From: Alteromonas macleodii ATCC 27126
GTDB lineage: Bacteria > Pseudomonadota > Gammaproteobacteria > Enterobacterales > Alteromonadaceae
Length of the DNA: 64,000 nt
NCBI RefSeq assembly: GCF_000172635.2
Contig: NC_018632.1
Coordinates: 2,294,001-2,358,000, forward strand
Direction: 5' to 3'
A model generated the notes under the pieces. The model saw only the letters and a list, made by a program, of their open reading frames with translations. It was not told the origin of the DNA and made no database searches. Shown in pieces: positions 48,185 to 57,570 of this stretch (its first letter is position 1; every line of letters starts with the position of its first letter). A program made the position numbers and the translations under genes.

Positions 48185-48829
48185 TTAAAAGGTGTTAGGA
48201 TTGATAAGCTTATGACGATAGGCCAAGTGCGTTAGCTCTACATCAGAATTTACGCCTAACTTTTGAAACATTCGGTAACGGTAAGTATTAACCGTTTTTG
48301 AGTTAATACTGAGTTCTCGGGCTATATCCGGCACTTTGTGACCTTCGGTTAATCGCATTGCTATTGTAAGTTCTCTACTCGATAGCTCGTCAAACGGATT
48401 ATCCGAACTAGGCAATAACTTACCGATGGCGATGCTATTGGCCACTTCTTGATCAACATACTTTTGTCCTGCCGCAACTTTATGGATAGCGCGTATTACT
48501 TCATCTGGCTCTGCATCTTTTGTCAGAAAACCGTATGCGCCTGCATCCATAACTTGCATTGGAATAGGGCTTTCCTTGTGCATTGAAACACAAATAACAC
48601 GCGTATTTTCAGACATACGAACAATTTTCTTTGTCGCTTCCAGTCCACCAATACCGGGCATATTCACGTCCATGAGTACCACATCTGGCGCGTTTTTTCG
48701 GCACAAAAGTACCGCGTCTTCACCGTTCTTCGCTTCTGCGAGAATAGTAAAATCGTCTACGTCTTCCAGAATCCGGCGTATCCCTGTTCTGACCAAATCA
48801 TGGTCATCTGCTAGGATTATTTTTATCAC
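48185..48829 (-). CDS. uvrY: Response regulator UvrY/GacA/SirA family
   Basis: A 214-residue regulator. Asp54 in VVLMDVNMPG is the phospho-acceptor and a LuxR-type helix-turn-helix near residues 150-210 includes LSSRELTIAMRLTEGHKVPDIARELSI. Linked to uvrC as in enterics. It is the partner of BarA/GacS-type sensors and usually drives csr small RNAs; no such RNA is in the window. Confidence 0.94.
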   Translation of the reverse strand: MIKIILADDHDLVRTGIRRILEDVDDFTILAEAKNGEDAVLLCRKNAPDVVLMDVNMPGIGGLEATKKIVRMSENTRVICVSMHKESPIPMQVMDAGAYGFLTKDAEPDEVIRAIHKVAAGQKYVDQEVANSIAIGKLLPSSDNPFDELSSRELTIAMRLTEGHKVPDIARELSINSKTVNTYRYRMFQKLGVNSDVELTHLAYRHKLINPNTF

Positions 48830-49009
48830 TCTAGTATCTCACTGACTTCAGTTTTACATACAACTGGAATAAAGGCTGATAACGTTCATTAATGAGAAGT
48901 ATTACCAGCCTTTAACCTTATCCAAGTCATCATACCACGAGATAAGAATTCGTGAAGTAGAGATACACAATTTGAAACTAAATTATTGATCTAGATTACT
49001 TTTAGGCAG

Positions 49010-49738
49010 CTATTTAGGTAATTCAAACCACAAGGCCACACTTTCCTCTGAGGCTTTCAGACGAATGATGTCTTGCTCGTAAATACCCAAAGCATCGCCT
49101 GCCTCTATTTCAACTGCATTCGTTTCACTGTCTACCACAGCCTGTACATTACCGCTAATCATATGAAGGTAACCCTTTTGGTCTTCAGTGCCATGCTCCC
49201 ATGTTTCGCCAGCTTTCAAAGTTAAACGGCTGATTGCCGCATTTTGCTTAATGCGTAATGACCCTTCCCTACCGTCATCACTTACTAATAATTCAAGCTT
49301 TGAATCATGGTTATTTCCACCTGGCTGTGTGCCAAAGGTTTTTTGCGCATAGCTGGGCGTACCGCCTTTTTCATTGGGCACAATCCAAATTTGCAGAAAG
49401 TTAACAGGCTCTTCAGTAGAAGGGTTAAACTCCGAATGCATAATACCCTTACCTGCACTCATTACTTGCACGTCACCCGCAGGCACTACGTACTCATTAC
49501 CGGTATTATCCTTGTGCTTTAAAGCACCGCTCACAACATATGAAATTATCTCCATATCTCTGTGACCGTGGGTTTCAAAACCTCTGCCGGCCTGAACAAC
49601 ATCGTCATTGATAACCCGTAGCGCTGAAAACCCCATATGTTTTGCATCATAATAATGTCCAAACGAAAAGCTATGTTGGCTTTTTAGCCAGCCAAAGTTC
49701 ACTTTTCCTCTTTCATTCGCTTTTCTCAAATACATCAT
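49010..49738 (-). CDS. Pirin family protein (quercetinase-like bicupin)
   Basis: About 242 residues from ATG 49738, chosen because AAGGA lies six bases before it; the longer frame to 49768 starts at GTG. The pirin signature is seen in SFSFGHYYDAKHMGFSALRVINDD and the metal-binding GFETHGHRDMEIISYV, giving histidines and a glutamate for iron. The C-terminal half is a second cupin. Some relatives oxidise quercetin; others act as regulators. Monocistronic. Confidence 0.9.
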   Translation of the reverse strand: MMYLRKANERGKVNFGWLKSQHSFSFGHYYDAKHMGFSALRVINDDVVQAGRGFETHGHRDMEIISYVVSGALKHKDNTGNEYVVPAGDVQVMSAGKGIMHSEFNPSTEEPVNFLQIWIVPNEKGGTPSYAQKTFGTQPGGNNHDSKLELLVSDDGREGSLRIKQNAAISRLTLKAGETWEHGTEDQKGYLHMISGNVQAVVDSETNAVEIEAGDALGIYEQDIIRLKASEESVALWFELPK

Positions 49739-49945
49739 CTTGCATTCCTTATAACCGTAAGCCGCCACTGGCTCTTCTCCCCAACAGGAGTAACGCTGGG
49801 CGATAGAACATGTGTCAAGGGCTAATTATTTAATAAGGCCATTTTAATCCTCTTTAATAGGAATAAAATGTCATATATTTGAGCTTATTATTCTAATATT
49901 TAGAATTAAACTAACTGTCGGTCAACAGATGCGGGTTAAGCTACG

Positions 49946-51415
49946 CTAAGAAATAAAGCACAGTCTTTGCAGCGCGGTTTCTACAACCGCAGGGTGACAG
50001 GCTAAATTTAGCCTAATATGGTGTGGAGAACCAAAGGTCGCGCCGTCGTTACCTATCACGCCTCGCTCAATACATCCTTCCACAGTGGTCACGGGTGAAT
50101 ATTTGAGAGGTTGACGAGAAGCGTCACCTAAAGGAGCTCCATCCACAGAAGCGATACTGTTCGGCTGTGTTAAATGCGAAGGGAATGTTGAAAGGTCTAG
50201 CCACAAGAAATAACCAGCGCTGCCCATTGTATAATTAACAGATAAACCATAGTGCTCAAAGAAGCGCACAATAAGCTTTCGGTTGAAGCTCAACGCACAT
50301 TTTACGCTGTCTAACCAAGTACTTCCCTTCTCATAGGCGGCAATCAACGCAACTTTTCCTAAATTACTTGCGTTCAGGTGCCTGCTATTAATAGCTTGGG
50401 AAAACGTCTCTCTGATCGTTTTATCCTTAATGACCGCATACGATGCACCTGGAATACTCGCTAGGTTAAACGCCTTGGATACGCTATTGATGTGGATAAT
50501 GCGTGGCAGTTGATGAGTATGGATGTTACCACCGTTTTGACTTTCTTTGCGCCTCTCGCTCTTATTGCTTACCTCTGCACCAAACATGGGGATTAGCGTT
50601 GGTTCATTTGACGAGTTAAATGCAAACTCGCTGTGCACCTCATCAGTGATCATTAAAATATCGTTCTTGGCGCAGAAGCTCATAATAACACGCTGCTCTT
50701 CTGCACTTAATACTGTACCTGTAGGGTTATTAGGATGGCAAATCACGAATGCAGCCGCAGCACTATCGAAGGCTGAAGTATCTATAGTTGCGTTAGAACC
50801 TTCGACGTCTTCCTGACGACTCTTGTCGCTATCCTTTGTCGCGGTAACTTCAGAAAGCTTAGTCTGAATTTGACGCGTGTTTTGAATGACTGGAATAGAT
50901 ACTGGCGTTAAGCCGTTATTATGAATGGTCTCTGTTAAAGGGGAATAGGTTGGTGTTAAAACCATGACTTTTTGACCAGGTTGGCAAAAAGTGTGAAGCG
51001 CAACGTCTATTGCTCCTATTACGCTCGCAACATCCACAACATCGCCACTTTCTACTTTAAAGCGACTACTTTTTTGCGTGGTACGCTCAAAACGTTTTGC
51101 TACCGCGTCACCGATATCAAGGGACTGATATCCATAAGTAGAGCGAAGGTTTTGTGTAATCGCGCTGAGAATTTCATCACAAGGCGGGATGTCCATATCC
51201 GCTATCCACATTGGAATAGGGTCTTGCTGAGACGCGACAACGTTCGCTTGAGATGAAGACGCGCCCTGAAAGCGGCGAAATATCGCTGAATATTTAAGAC
51301 GGGTTTGATCGAGTTTCAGGTGAGAAGGTGCCTGCCATACATCCTTGTAAGGCATAAACTCGCTTTGCATAGCGTTGAACACGGGGAGATGGCTTAGCGC
51401 GTTGCTCACCTTCAC
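49946..51415 (-). CDS. ovoB: PLP-dependent C-S lyase, probable ovothiol lyase OvoB (PatB/MalY type)
   Basis: A 489-residue fold-type I PLP enzyme. The PLP lysine is Lys314 in NSVSKAFNLASIPG, the substrate-binding HPNNPTG is at 227-233 and the PLP-ring aspartate is in ITDEVHSEF near 258. It is about 100 residues longer than PatB/MalY because of inserts near 186-215 and 281-303, which are rich in Ser, Asp and Lys. It follows ovoA on the same strand with a 131-bp gap. In ovothiol synthesis OvoB cleaves the sulfoxide adduct to the thiol. The assignment rests on family and pairing; a cystathionine beta-lyase is the alternative. Confidence 0.78.
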   Translation of the reverse strand: MKVSNALSHLPVFNAMQSEFMPYKDVWQAPSHLKLDQTRLKYSAIFRRFQGASSSQANVVASQQDPIPMWIADMDIPPCDEILSAITQNLRSTYGYQSLDIGDAVAKRFERTTQKSSRFKVESGDVVDVASVIGAIDVALHTFCQPGQKVMVLTPTYSPLTETIHNNGLTPVSIPVIQNTRQIQTKLSEVTATKDSDKSRQEDVEGSNATIDTSAFDSAAAAFVICHPNNPTGTVLSAEEQRVIMSFCAKNDILMITDEVHSEFAFNSSNEPTLIPMFGAEVSNKSERRKESQNGGNIHTHQLPRIIHINSVSKAFNLASIPGASYAVIKDKTIRETFSQAINSRHLNASNLGKVALIAAYEKGSTWLDSVKCALSFNRKLIVRFFEHYGLSVNYTMGSAGYFLWLDLSTFPSHLTQPNSIASVDGAPLGDASRQPLKYSPVTTVEGCIERGVIGNDGATFGSPHHIRLNLACHPAVVETALQRLCFIS

Positions 51416-51546
51416 ATTATCCTATCTATATAGCCTTACGCATTTACTATTGGCTAAAGGCCTTCTGAATTCTATTATATTTATAAGCGCGAAACACGCG
51501 TACCGCGCTCACTTTATGCTACACACACACTTTAATAGACACCGTG

Positions 51547-53658
51547 TTATTCTATCTTTTCAAACACGTTAAATTCAGAAAGCGTATGTTGGTATTTCCG
51601 CTTTGTTTCTCGAATGACAAATGGAATGTCTTTAGGTTCAGCAATTCGTTTAAAGCTATGACCTAATGCATCTTCAAGCGCCTGAGTAGAGCTAAGCGTT
51701 TCACCATTTTCATCTTTATAGCCGCCCAACCATTCACTTCTTTCGGTATACTCTTCCAACCATGTAAAGGGGCTGGCGACAACGAGCAATCCACCTTTAT
51801 TTAGCCGCGTGGCCATGTCCGTTAATACCTTTCTTGGACTATACACTCTATCAATAAGGTTGCCTAAGAAGATCAAGTCGTAGCCTGTGAATTGCGGCTT
51901 CAAATTACACGCATCACCTTGTGCGAACGCAACGTTGTCTACACTGTCATCTAAACCGAGCGCAGAGAGCTTGCGCGCCTTAAACGACGTAAGTTCACCT
52001 TCTTCTATAAGGTTATAGCGTATTTCACCACGCTCTTGCATCTCAAACGCTGTTTTTATAAAACGTGCAGAAAAATCGATGCCATCGACATGATCGAAGT
52101 ATTTTGCAAGTTCAAAGGTAGACCGACCAACGGCACACCCCAAATCTAACGCTTTAGCGTGTTGACGCCCTTGCATAGCGTCAATACAAAACTGCGCACT
52201 GGCTTTAGCAAAATTAGGGACACCGTAGTACTCGTCGCCGTAATGGAATTCACTGTATTGCGAAACCTGTGTATCACTTTCATAATCAAAATCGTTCACT
52301 GCTATAACTCGCTTTCCTTGAACATACCGAAACCCCGCGTGCTGAAAGAAGTGGCGCCTAAAAGCGTAACGACTATCTTTCATTGCTTCGTTACCTGTAG
52401 ATACCCAACTGCCGCCTTTAATGAGGTTATGCTTATTGTCGAATGTGGGTGTTGTAAAGTCGTCATATAAAGGATGAACGTTAAAGCCCTCAAATGGATA
52501 GATGGGTGTTTCTGTCCATTGCCATACGTTGCCAACAACATCATAAAATTCGCCGGACTTATTAACATTAACAGGTTCACTCGACGCATACTTTTGCAGC
52601 GCTATGTTGAACCCTTCGCTGTATACGGTTTGTGTTACACCAGCCTGCTGTCGTAACGCTTGCCATTCATTTTCAGTCGGCAGACGAATAAGATCACCCG
52701 TTTTTTCACTCAAGTAGTTACAAAACGCTTTCGCTTCATGATAATTCACATCCACAGGCCAATCTAAAGGTAGTGGATGCTCTTCAAGCATGCTGCGATA
52801 TAAATAATCATCACCCTTTTTAATCCAAAATACAGGATACTGAGCTTTAGTGTATTCACGCCACTTATTGCCTTCAGCCTCCCAGTATTTTGCGTTGTTA
52901 TAGCCGCCTTCTTGCACAAATGATAAAAACTCACCATTACTTACAAGAAATTTAGACGCACTAAACTCGCTAACGGATTCTTGCTGAGAACCATATTCAT
53001 TGTCCCAGCCGTAATAAGCACTGTCCCACGCTTTGTCATTTATGACTTTCTGTGCCGGAACGGTCATTAAAACATTAGCCTCTAACGCTTCAGCATTAGT
53101 TTGCATAGTGCCACATGCAGGCCATACTGGGCTGGGGCGTACCGATGCAATGGGTAGCTGTCTGATTAGAACAGATGAGGTTTCTAAATGAATACGTTCA
53201 TGCTCTATTCCCATTACAACGGGCCACATTGGGCTTTCCCAGTCAATAGGCATGCTAAAAGACATGGTATCTATTAAATCGCATACCAATGTGCGCACTT
53301 GATTACGATATTGACGCACCTCTTCCACCTTCGGCCAGTCGTAATTTTCATCGTTAAGATCATCCCAACTCATTTCATCAACACCAATGGCAAATAGCGA
53401 TTCAAATTTTGGGTTAATGCGCTCGTTTATTGCCTTAGACAGTACTAATTTGTTGATAAAGAAAGTAGCAGTATGACCAAAATAGAAAATTAACGGATGG
53501 CGCAACTTTTCAGGTCGTTGATAAAATACGTCATCATTGGCAAGACAAGAGAAAAGCGATTCGTAGGTATCAAAGGAATCGAGGAAATAAGCCTTTATTT
53601 CCTGTCTTTTTTGCTCAACTGTTCCGTCCCGTAAATTAAGTGTGGGCATTGCCTGCAT
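51547..53658 (-). CDS. ovoA: 5-histidylcysteine sulfoxide synthase/methyltransferase OvoA
   Basis: A 703-residue three-part enzyme. The N-terminal DinB-like domain gives the iron ligands His62 and H153-x3-H157 with E159 (GIEHERIHLET). A formylglycine-synthase-like domain runs from about 200 to 445 (GWDNEYG, LPTENEWQAL, RHFFQHAGFRYV). The C-terminus is an S-adenosylmethionine methyltransferase (ALDLGCAVGRSTFELAKYF near 505). This full layout is that of OvoA, which joins cysteine to histidine and later methylates, rather than EgtB. AGAGGA precedes the ATG. Ovothiol is an antioxidant thiohistidine. Confidence 0.9.
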   Translation of the reverse strand: MQAMPTLNLRDGTVEQKRQEIKAYFLDSFDTYESLFSCLANDDVFYQRPEKLRHPLIFYFGHTATFFINKLVLSKAINERINPKFESLFAIGVDEMSWDDLNDENYDWPKVEEVRQYRNQVRTLVCDLIDTMSFSMPIDWESPMWPVVMGIEHERIHLETSSVLIRQLPIASVRPSPVWPACGTMQTNAEALEANVLMTVPAQKVINDKAWDSAYYGWDNEYGSQQESVSEFSASKFLVSNGEFLSFVQEGGYNNAKYWEAEGNKWREYTKAQYPVFWIKKGDDYLYRSMLEEHPLPLDWPVDVNYHEAKAFCNYLSEKTGDLIRLPTENEWQALRQQAGVTQTVYSEGFNIALQKYASSEPVNVNKSGEFYDVVGNVWQWTETPIYPFEGFNVHPLYDDFTTPTFDNKHNLIKGGSWVSTGNEAMKDSRYAFRRHFFQHAGFRYVQGKRVIAVNDFDYESDTQVSQYSEFHYGDEYYGVPNFAKASAQFCIDAMQGRQHAKALDLGCAVGRSTFELAKYFDHVDGIDFSARFIKTAFEMQERGEIRYNLIEEGELTSFKARKLSALGLDDSVDNVAFAQGDACNLKPQFTGYDLIFLGNLIDRVYSPRKVLTDMATRLNKGGLLVVASPFTWLEEYTERSEWLGGYKDENGETLSSTQALEDALGHSFKRIAEPKDIPFVIRETKRKYQHTLSEFNVFEKIE

Positions 53659-54087
53659 AATGTCCTCTCGATTTTTGTTATTACTACCAACTGCGTAGGA
53701 CCAGCGCCGTAAAAATAAAAGAAGAGCGCTTTAAAATGCCGTAATGATTTCAGTTGATTGCTAACCCTTTATGTATACCAAGCTTTTATGAATAAAGCGC
53801 GACATAACTAGGTTTTTATGGAATGTCCTGTAATTACAAGATACAGACAGGATGAGATCAGAAAATATTTCATAACAAACTTATGCCTGCGATGATGCTG
53901 TGAAACACCGTTTAACTTAAAGCTCGTGATCATAAAAAGCATGGAGATACCGTTGGTTATCATGTTACGTTTACCTAGCTTACTAAATGCCCGATTCAAC
54001 GTTGGCTAATTAAGCTGCGTCGGTAAACAGCATACTTATACGTTTATACCTTCACACCTTCAGAAACGAAAAAGGATTTTTCTTAAC
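53659..54087. other. Intergenic region upstream of ovoA
   Basis: These 429 bases hold the promoters of two divergent genes. I see no repeat or small gene that can be supported; a 63-codon minus-strand frame here has no ribosome binding site and no recognisable product. Confidence 0.45.
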
Positions 54088-54489
54088 ATGAAATCAGTAA
54101 TTTACATAGCAGTAACGCTGCTCTCGTTGTACGGTTCACCCGCGACTGCAGCTGACAACTATACTAATGCGCTTCTCAATGAAGCCGTTCGCAAAGGCAA
54201 TAAGAGTACCCCTTTAATTGTAAACCCAACACTCACTATGGAGCGCCTATCAACCAGTGACGGAGAGATCACTTATCACTATCGCTCTATGACGTTGACT
54301 CAAAACAAAGGCGTTAATCAATTTGTAGAGGAACAACAAAAGAAGCTCTATCCGTATGTGTGCACTTCACCCTCGCAAGAAATTTTTAGGCGACATGGAA
54401 TTACAGTTAATTATTTGTACAACGATAAGAATAATGATTTTTATGCGGTGATAAGTATCGACACTACAACGTGTAACGAGGTTGGTTGA
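54088..54489 (+). CDS. Small exported hypothetical protein
   Basis: A 133-residue protein with a clear signal peptide (MKSVIYIAVTLLSLYGS, cleavage likely after TAA or ATA). The mature part is polar with two cysteines near residues 92 and 130 that may pair. I do not recognise the family. AAAAAGGA lies 11 bases before the ATG. It ends 37 bp before a hairpin terminator that it may share with the damaged tRNA locus on the other strand. Confidence 0.7.
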   Translation: MKSVIYIAVTLLSLYGSPATAADNYTNALLNEAVRKGNKSTPLIVNPTLTMERLSTSDGEITYHYRSMTLTQNKGVNQFVEEQQKKLYPYVCTSPSQEIFRRHGITVNYLYNDKNNDFYAVISIDTTTCNEVG

Positions 54490-54525
54490 AGACGTTCTAG
54501 CAGCACGTTTTTATTTGACCCATAA

Positions 54526-54553
54526 AAAAACCCGCAACTAAGTGCGGGTTTTT
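54526..54553. terminator. Bidirectional terminator beside the damaged tRNA-Ser
   Basis: Arms aaaaacccgca / tgcgggttttt, loop 6 bases. Both strands give T runs. A near-copy follows the intact tRNA-Ser at 59145. Confidence 0.88.
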
Positions 54554-54559
54554 CGTATT

Positions 54560-54602
54560 TGGCGGAGAGTGAGGGCATTAAACCGGGCTCTGCCAACTCT
54601 CC
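54560..54602 (-). pseudogene. tRNA-Ser remnant with a 49-base internal deletion
   Basis: The 43 bases equal the first 27 and last 16 bases of tRNA-Ser(UGA) at 59181-59272, joined directly. The acceptor stem and D arm remain; the anticodon arm, variable arm and most of the T arm are gone. Flanks are also shared: the terminator on one side and tgaa, one differing base, then tgctgcgtatcttaatgat on the other. It cannot make a working tRNA. Confidence 0.92.
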
Positions 54603-54771
54603 TGAAGTGCTGCGTATCTTAATGATTTACGTGGGACTGTAAAGTACTAATTTTAACATTTTTACTCAAACGACCAATTGATAATCAAAGTGTTCAAAAT
54701 TTAATTGCTCTCGTTTAACGCAGGCGTTATTCAATCAGGTGTTGCACTGACGCGGCAATGTGAAGCACTGG

Positions 54772-55662
54772 TCAATCACACCACACAAACATGCTTGCAG
54801 GTTTGGTTAGAAGCGTTAAAGACATGGCTTTATCAGCTGCTCTATTATTAACACCATAACAAACATGGAGAGGGAGAAGGTGCTCTTCTCTAGGATGGGC
54901 GTATCGCGCATCCGGCGCGCTGTACCATTCAACAAGACGAGCTTTGCGTTCATTCTCGCTGTAGGCACTGGTCTGCATAGTTGTCTGAAGCCAGTTATTA
55001 AAGCGCGTTGCTTTTCGCAATGCCTCATCGGAGCTATCAAAAAAGCCCTGCATATTGTGAAAAGAAGACCCCGAGCCCAATACTAAAATATTCACTTCGT
55101 TCTTTGCTTCACTATTTACAGGCTCTACCCCGAGTTCAACAGCTTTCCTAATTGCTTCCCCCAATAGCACATGCTTTTTAGAATCCAAATCAGACGTAAT
55201 GGATAGTTGAATACAGGGTACATCGGCACTGGGATACATAATACTTAGGGGAATGAACATTCCATGATCGAAACCACGTGCCCTATCCTCCCGTACAGCA
55301 ATGCCTTGTTCTGCTAAACGCTTTGGTAATAAAGTTGCGAGTGCTACTTCCCCTTTGGCCGGATATTCAAGGGAATACGCCTCTTTAGGGAAGCCATAAT
55401 AGTCATAAATCAAGGAAGGTTCTGGGTGAGTAGTTACACAGACTTCAGTATCTTCCCAATGGGCACTAATCACTATGACTGCATCAGGTTTGGGTAAATC
55501 TGTTGATAATGCTTTGAGCGCTTCAATCATTTCAATGTGATAGGCAGGCGTTCTCGCCTCTCCTACTGACTGCATTTCAAGAAGTGGAAGCGGCCCTCCA
55601 CCATGAGAAATATAAGCGGTGTTAATTCTCACAGACGGGCGAGTTTGCGTTCGCTGTTGCAT
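54772..55662 (-). CDS. DODA-type extradiol ring-cleavage dioxygenase, YgiD-like
   Basis: About 296 residues from ATG 55662; the longer frame to 55710 lacks a good start. Zinc or iron ligands are likely the histidines in AYISHGGGP, VISAHWED, GFDHGMFIPL and AHPREEHLLPL. It belongs to the LigB/DODA superfamily, whose bacterial YgiD members cleave catechols such as DOPA. The neighbours are doxX and a LysR regulator, a common trio. Physiological substrate is unknown. Confidence 0.88.
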   Translation of the reverse strand: MQQRTQTRPSVRINTAYISHGGGPLPLLEMQSVGEARTPAYHIEMIEALKALSTDLPKPDAVIVISAHWEDTEVCVTTHPEPSLIYDYYGFPKEAYSLEYPAKGEVALATLLPKRLAEQGIAVREDRARGFDHGMFIPLSIMYPSADVPCIQLSITSDLDSKKHVLLGEAIRKAVELGVEPVNSEAKNEVNILVLGSGSSFHNMQGFFDSSDEALRKATRFNNWLQTTMQTSAYSENERKARLVEWYSAPDARYAHPREEHLLPLHVCYGVNNRAADKAMSLTLLTKPASMFVWCD

Positions 55663-55838
55663 AAAACCATACCTTGTTAGATGTAGAGAATACCATTCCT
55701 GCATTCCCACGCTTCGCTAGGAAACTTGCCAGCGTCTTATGAGTGGGCAATTATCTATGCGGATTGATATAAGGGCTCTATAGCCATTGAAACCGGCGCA
55801 TTTGGGCCGGTTTCGTTAGTCGTCGAATCTCACAACCG

Positions 55839-56288
55839 CTATTTATTAAGCTTGTGACTAATAAGAGAGTCGATTGAAAGTTTACCGCCACCTTGAATAG
55901 CTAGCGCACCTGTTGCAGCAAGTAGCGTTAGTGCAAACTCGTAACCGTTGTTAGTCATAAATAAACCGTTTGCTGCATGTACACTAAAAATCGCAATCAC
56001 CATTGTGAATGCACTTACTAAAGCGGCTGGGCGTGTTAGAAAACCTATAATAAGCGCTAGCCCGCCAAAAAACTCAGCGCTGCCGGCCAGCAATGCCATT
56101 AAAAAGCCTGGCGCTAAACCAATGCTTTCCATCCACTGACCTGTGCCTTCTAGTCCATAACCACCAAACCACGCAAAAAGCTTTTGTGCGCCGTGTGCGG
56201 TAAGAATAATGCCCACAGGCACACGTAAAACCAAACTAGAAATACTGCTGTTAGAAGTAAAAATGTTTTTCAGAAATTGCTTGTTCAT
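55839..56288 (-). CDS. DoxX family membrane protein
   Basis: About 149 residues from ATG 56288, with TGAGGA just upstream. Four helices are visible; the first contains the DoxX pattern LRVPVGIILTAHGAQKLFAWFGG, followed by GFLMALLAGSAEFFGGLALIIGF. DoxX proteins are linked with quinone or thiol redox reactions. It is divergent from the LysR gene and upstream of the dioxygenase on the same strand, so the two are probably coregulated. Confidence 0.9.
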   Translation of the reverse strand: MNKQFLKNIFTSNSSISSLVLRVPVGIILTAHGAQKLFAWFGGYGLEGTGQWMESIGLAPGFLMALLAGSAEFFGGLALIIGFLTRPAALVSAFTMVIAIFSVHAANGLFMTNNGYEFALTLLAATGALAIQGGGKLSIDSLISHKLNK

Positions 56289-56482
56289 TGTTGAATCCTC
56301 AAAGTCTCTCGTAATTGAAAGTGTCATATCTAAAAAGTGATGAACGCTCCGCCTGACTTCATTGAGTTGGCACAGCGCTAACCTGATGCATATAGAATAG
56401 TTACCAACACCTATTGAATAAAGCGGTTAAATATTGAATGATTACCAACAATTTGTTGTTTATTGCGGCGAATGGCTAAACG

Positions 56483-57388
56483 ATGGATAAATTATCGCTA
56501 CTGAAAACCTTCTGCGTTGTTGCGAATGAAGGCAGTTTTACAAAAGCTGCAGAAAAGCTAGACACGTCAAATCAACTCGTAAGCAAGTATGTTGCCGAAT
56601 TAGAGAAGCAACTTGATACGCGTTTATTCAATCGCACTACAAGAAAAATTCACCTAACCGAGGCTGGTCAACAGTGTTTGCAACATGCAAATCATATTCT
56701 TGAAAGCGTAACCGATATGGAAAGTCAGCTTGGGTTGCTCAATACAGAAGCAAAGGGAGTTCTGCACGTAAGTGCCCCTGTCTCTTTCTCAACATTACAT
56801 TTAGCGAGTGCACTCAGTGCGTTTCAACAAGCACACCCTCACGTATCGATAAACTTGCAGCTAAACGATAGAAAGATTGATGTGATAGACGAAGGCTTTG
56901 ATGTAGCAATACGTGCAGGTCACCTAGCTAACTCTTCGCTGGTGGCCAAGAAAATCACAACGATAAAGCTGGCCCTGTGCGCTTCACCAGCCTACCTGGA
57001 AAAATATGGCACACCGCAACATCCAGCTGAATTAAAACCTGAACACTATCTTGAGTACTCCTACGTCAACTACGATAACGATAAATCAGCGCTTATTGCG
57101 GCGCTCAAAGCAAATGCCCAGACTGTGACGCCTAAACTAACCGCCAATAATGGAGAAGTCCTAACCAATGTAGCAAAGCAGGGTGAAGGTTATGTACTTC
57201 AACCTACCTTCATTGCCGGTGAAGCGCTCAAAAACGGGGAACTCGTGTCCATACTGGACGATTTCGTACCGCAAGCTATCTCTTTGTATGCGGTCTATCC
57301 TCATCGTAAGCTCATTTCTAATAAGCTAAGGGTTTTCATTGACTTTTTATCAAGCTATTTTGAAAGTACGCCCTACTGGGACAAGTAA
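56483..57388 (+). CDS. LysR-type transcriptional regulator
   Basis: A 301-residue regulator. The N-terminal winged helix is LLKTFCVVANEGSFTKAAEKLDTSNQLVSKYVAELEKQL (residues 5-43), followed by the effector-binding domain (about 90-295). It is divergent from doxX with a 194-bp gap, typical of a LysR regulator controlling its neighbour. The effector is unknown, perhaps a catechol or quinone. Confidence 0.93.
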   Translation: MDKLSLLKTFCVVANEGSFTKAAEKLDTSNQLVSKYVAELEKQLDTRLFNRTTRKIHLTEAGQQCLQHANHILESVTDMESQLGLLNTEAKGVLHVSAPVSFSTLHLASALSAFQQAHPHVSINLQLNDRKIDVIDEGFDVAIRAGHLANSSLVAKKITTIKLALCASPAYLEKYGTPQHPAELKPEHYLEYSYVNYDNDKSALIAALKANAQTVTPKLTANNGEVLTNVAKQGEGYVLQPTFIAGEALKNGELVSILDDFVPQAISLYAVYPHRKLISNKLRVFIDFLSSYFESTPYWDK

Positions 57389-57472
57389 ATCGCGGTACGC
57401 GTAACGCTTAATTTATGTGGTAAAAACGTAACTTCAGTGGATGAGTGATATCAGCATAATAAATTAAATAAA

Positions 57473-57503
57473 AACGGCGTGGAGAAACACCTCCGACGCC
57501 GTT
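57473..57503. terminator. Hairpin between the LysR and DUF3360 genes
   Basis: Arms aacggcgtggag and ctccgacgccgtt with one bulged base. The minus strand runs into a T-rich stretch, so it best suits the DUF3360 gene; it may also end the LysR transcript. Confidence 0.75.
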
Positions 57504-57570
57504 CGCGTAATAGCATATCTGGTTTCAGTAAATTGAACTTTAAAGAAGTATCCTTACCCTAAAGCCCTCA

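Noticed and set aside
53808-53999. 63-codon ORF on the minus strand
   Set aside because: No ribosome binding site, no family resemblance and a composition like its surroundings.
54560-54602. Attachment site left by an integrase at tRNA-Ser
   Set aside because: Such events copy only the 3' end of the tRNA; this remnant keeps both tRNA ends and both flanks, which fits duplication plus internal deletion better.
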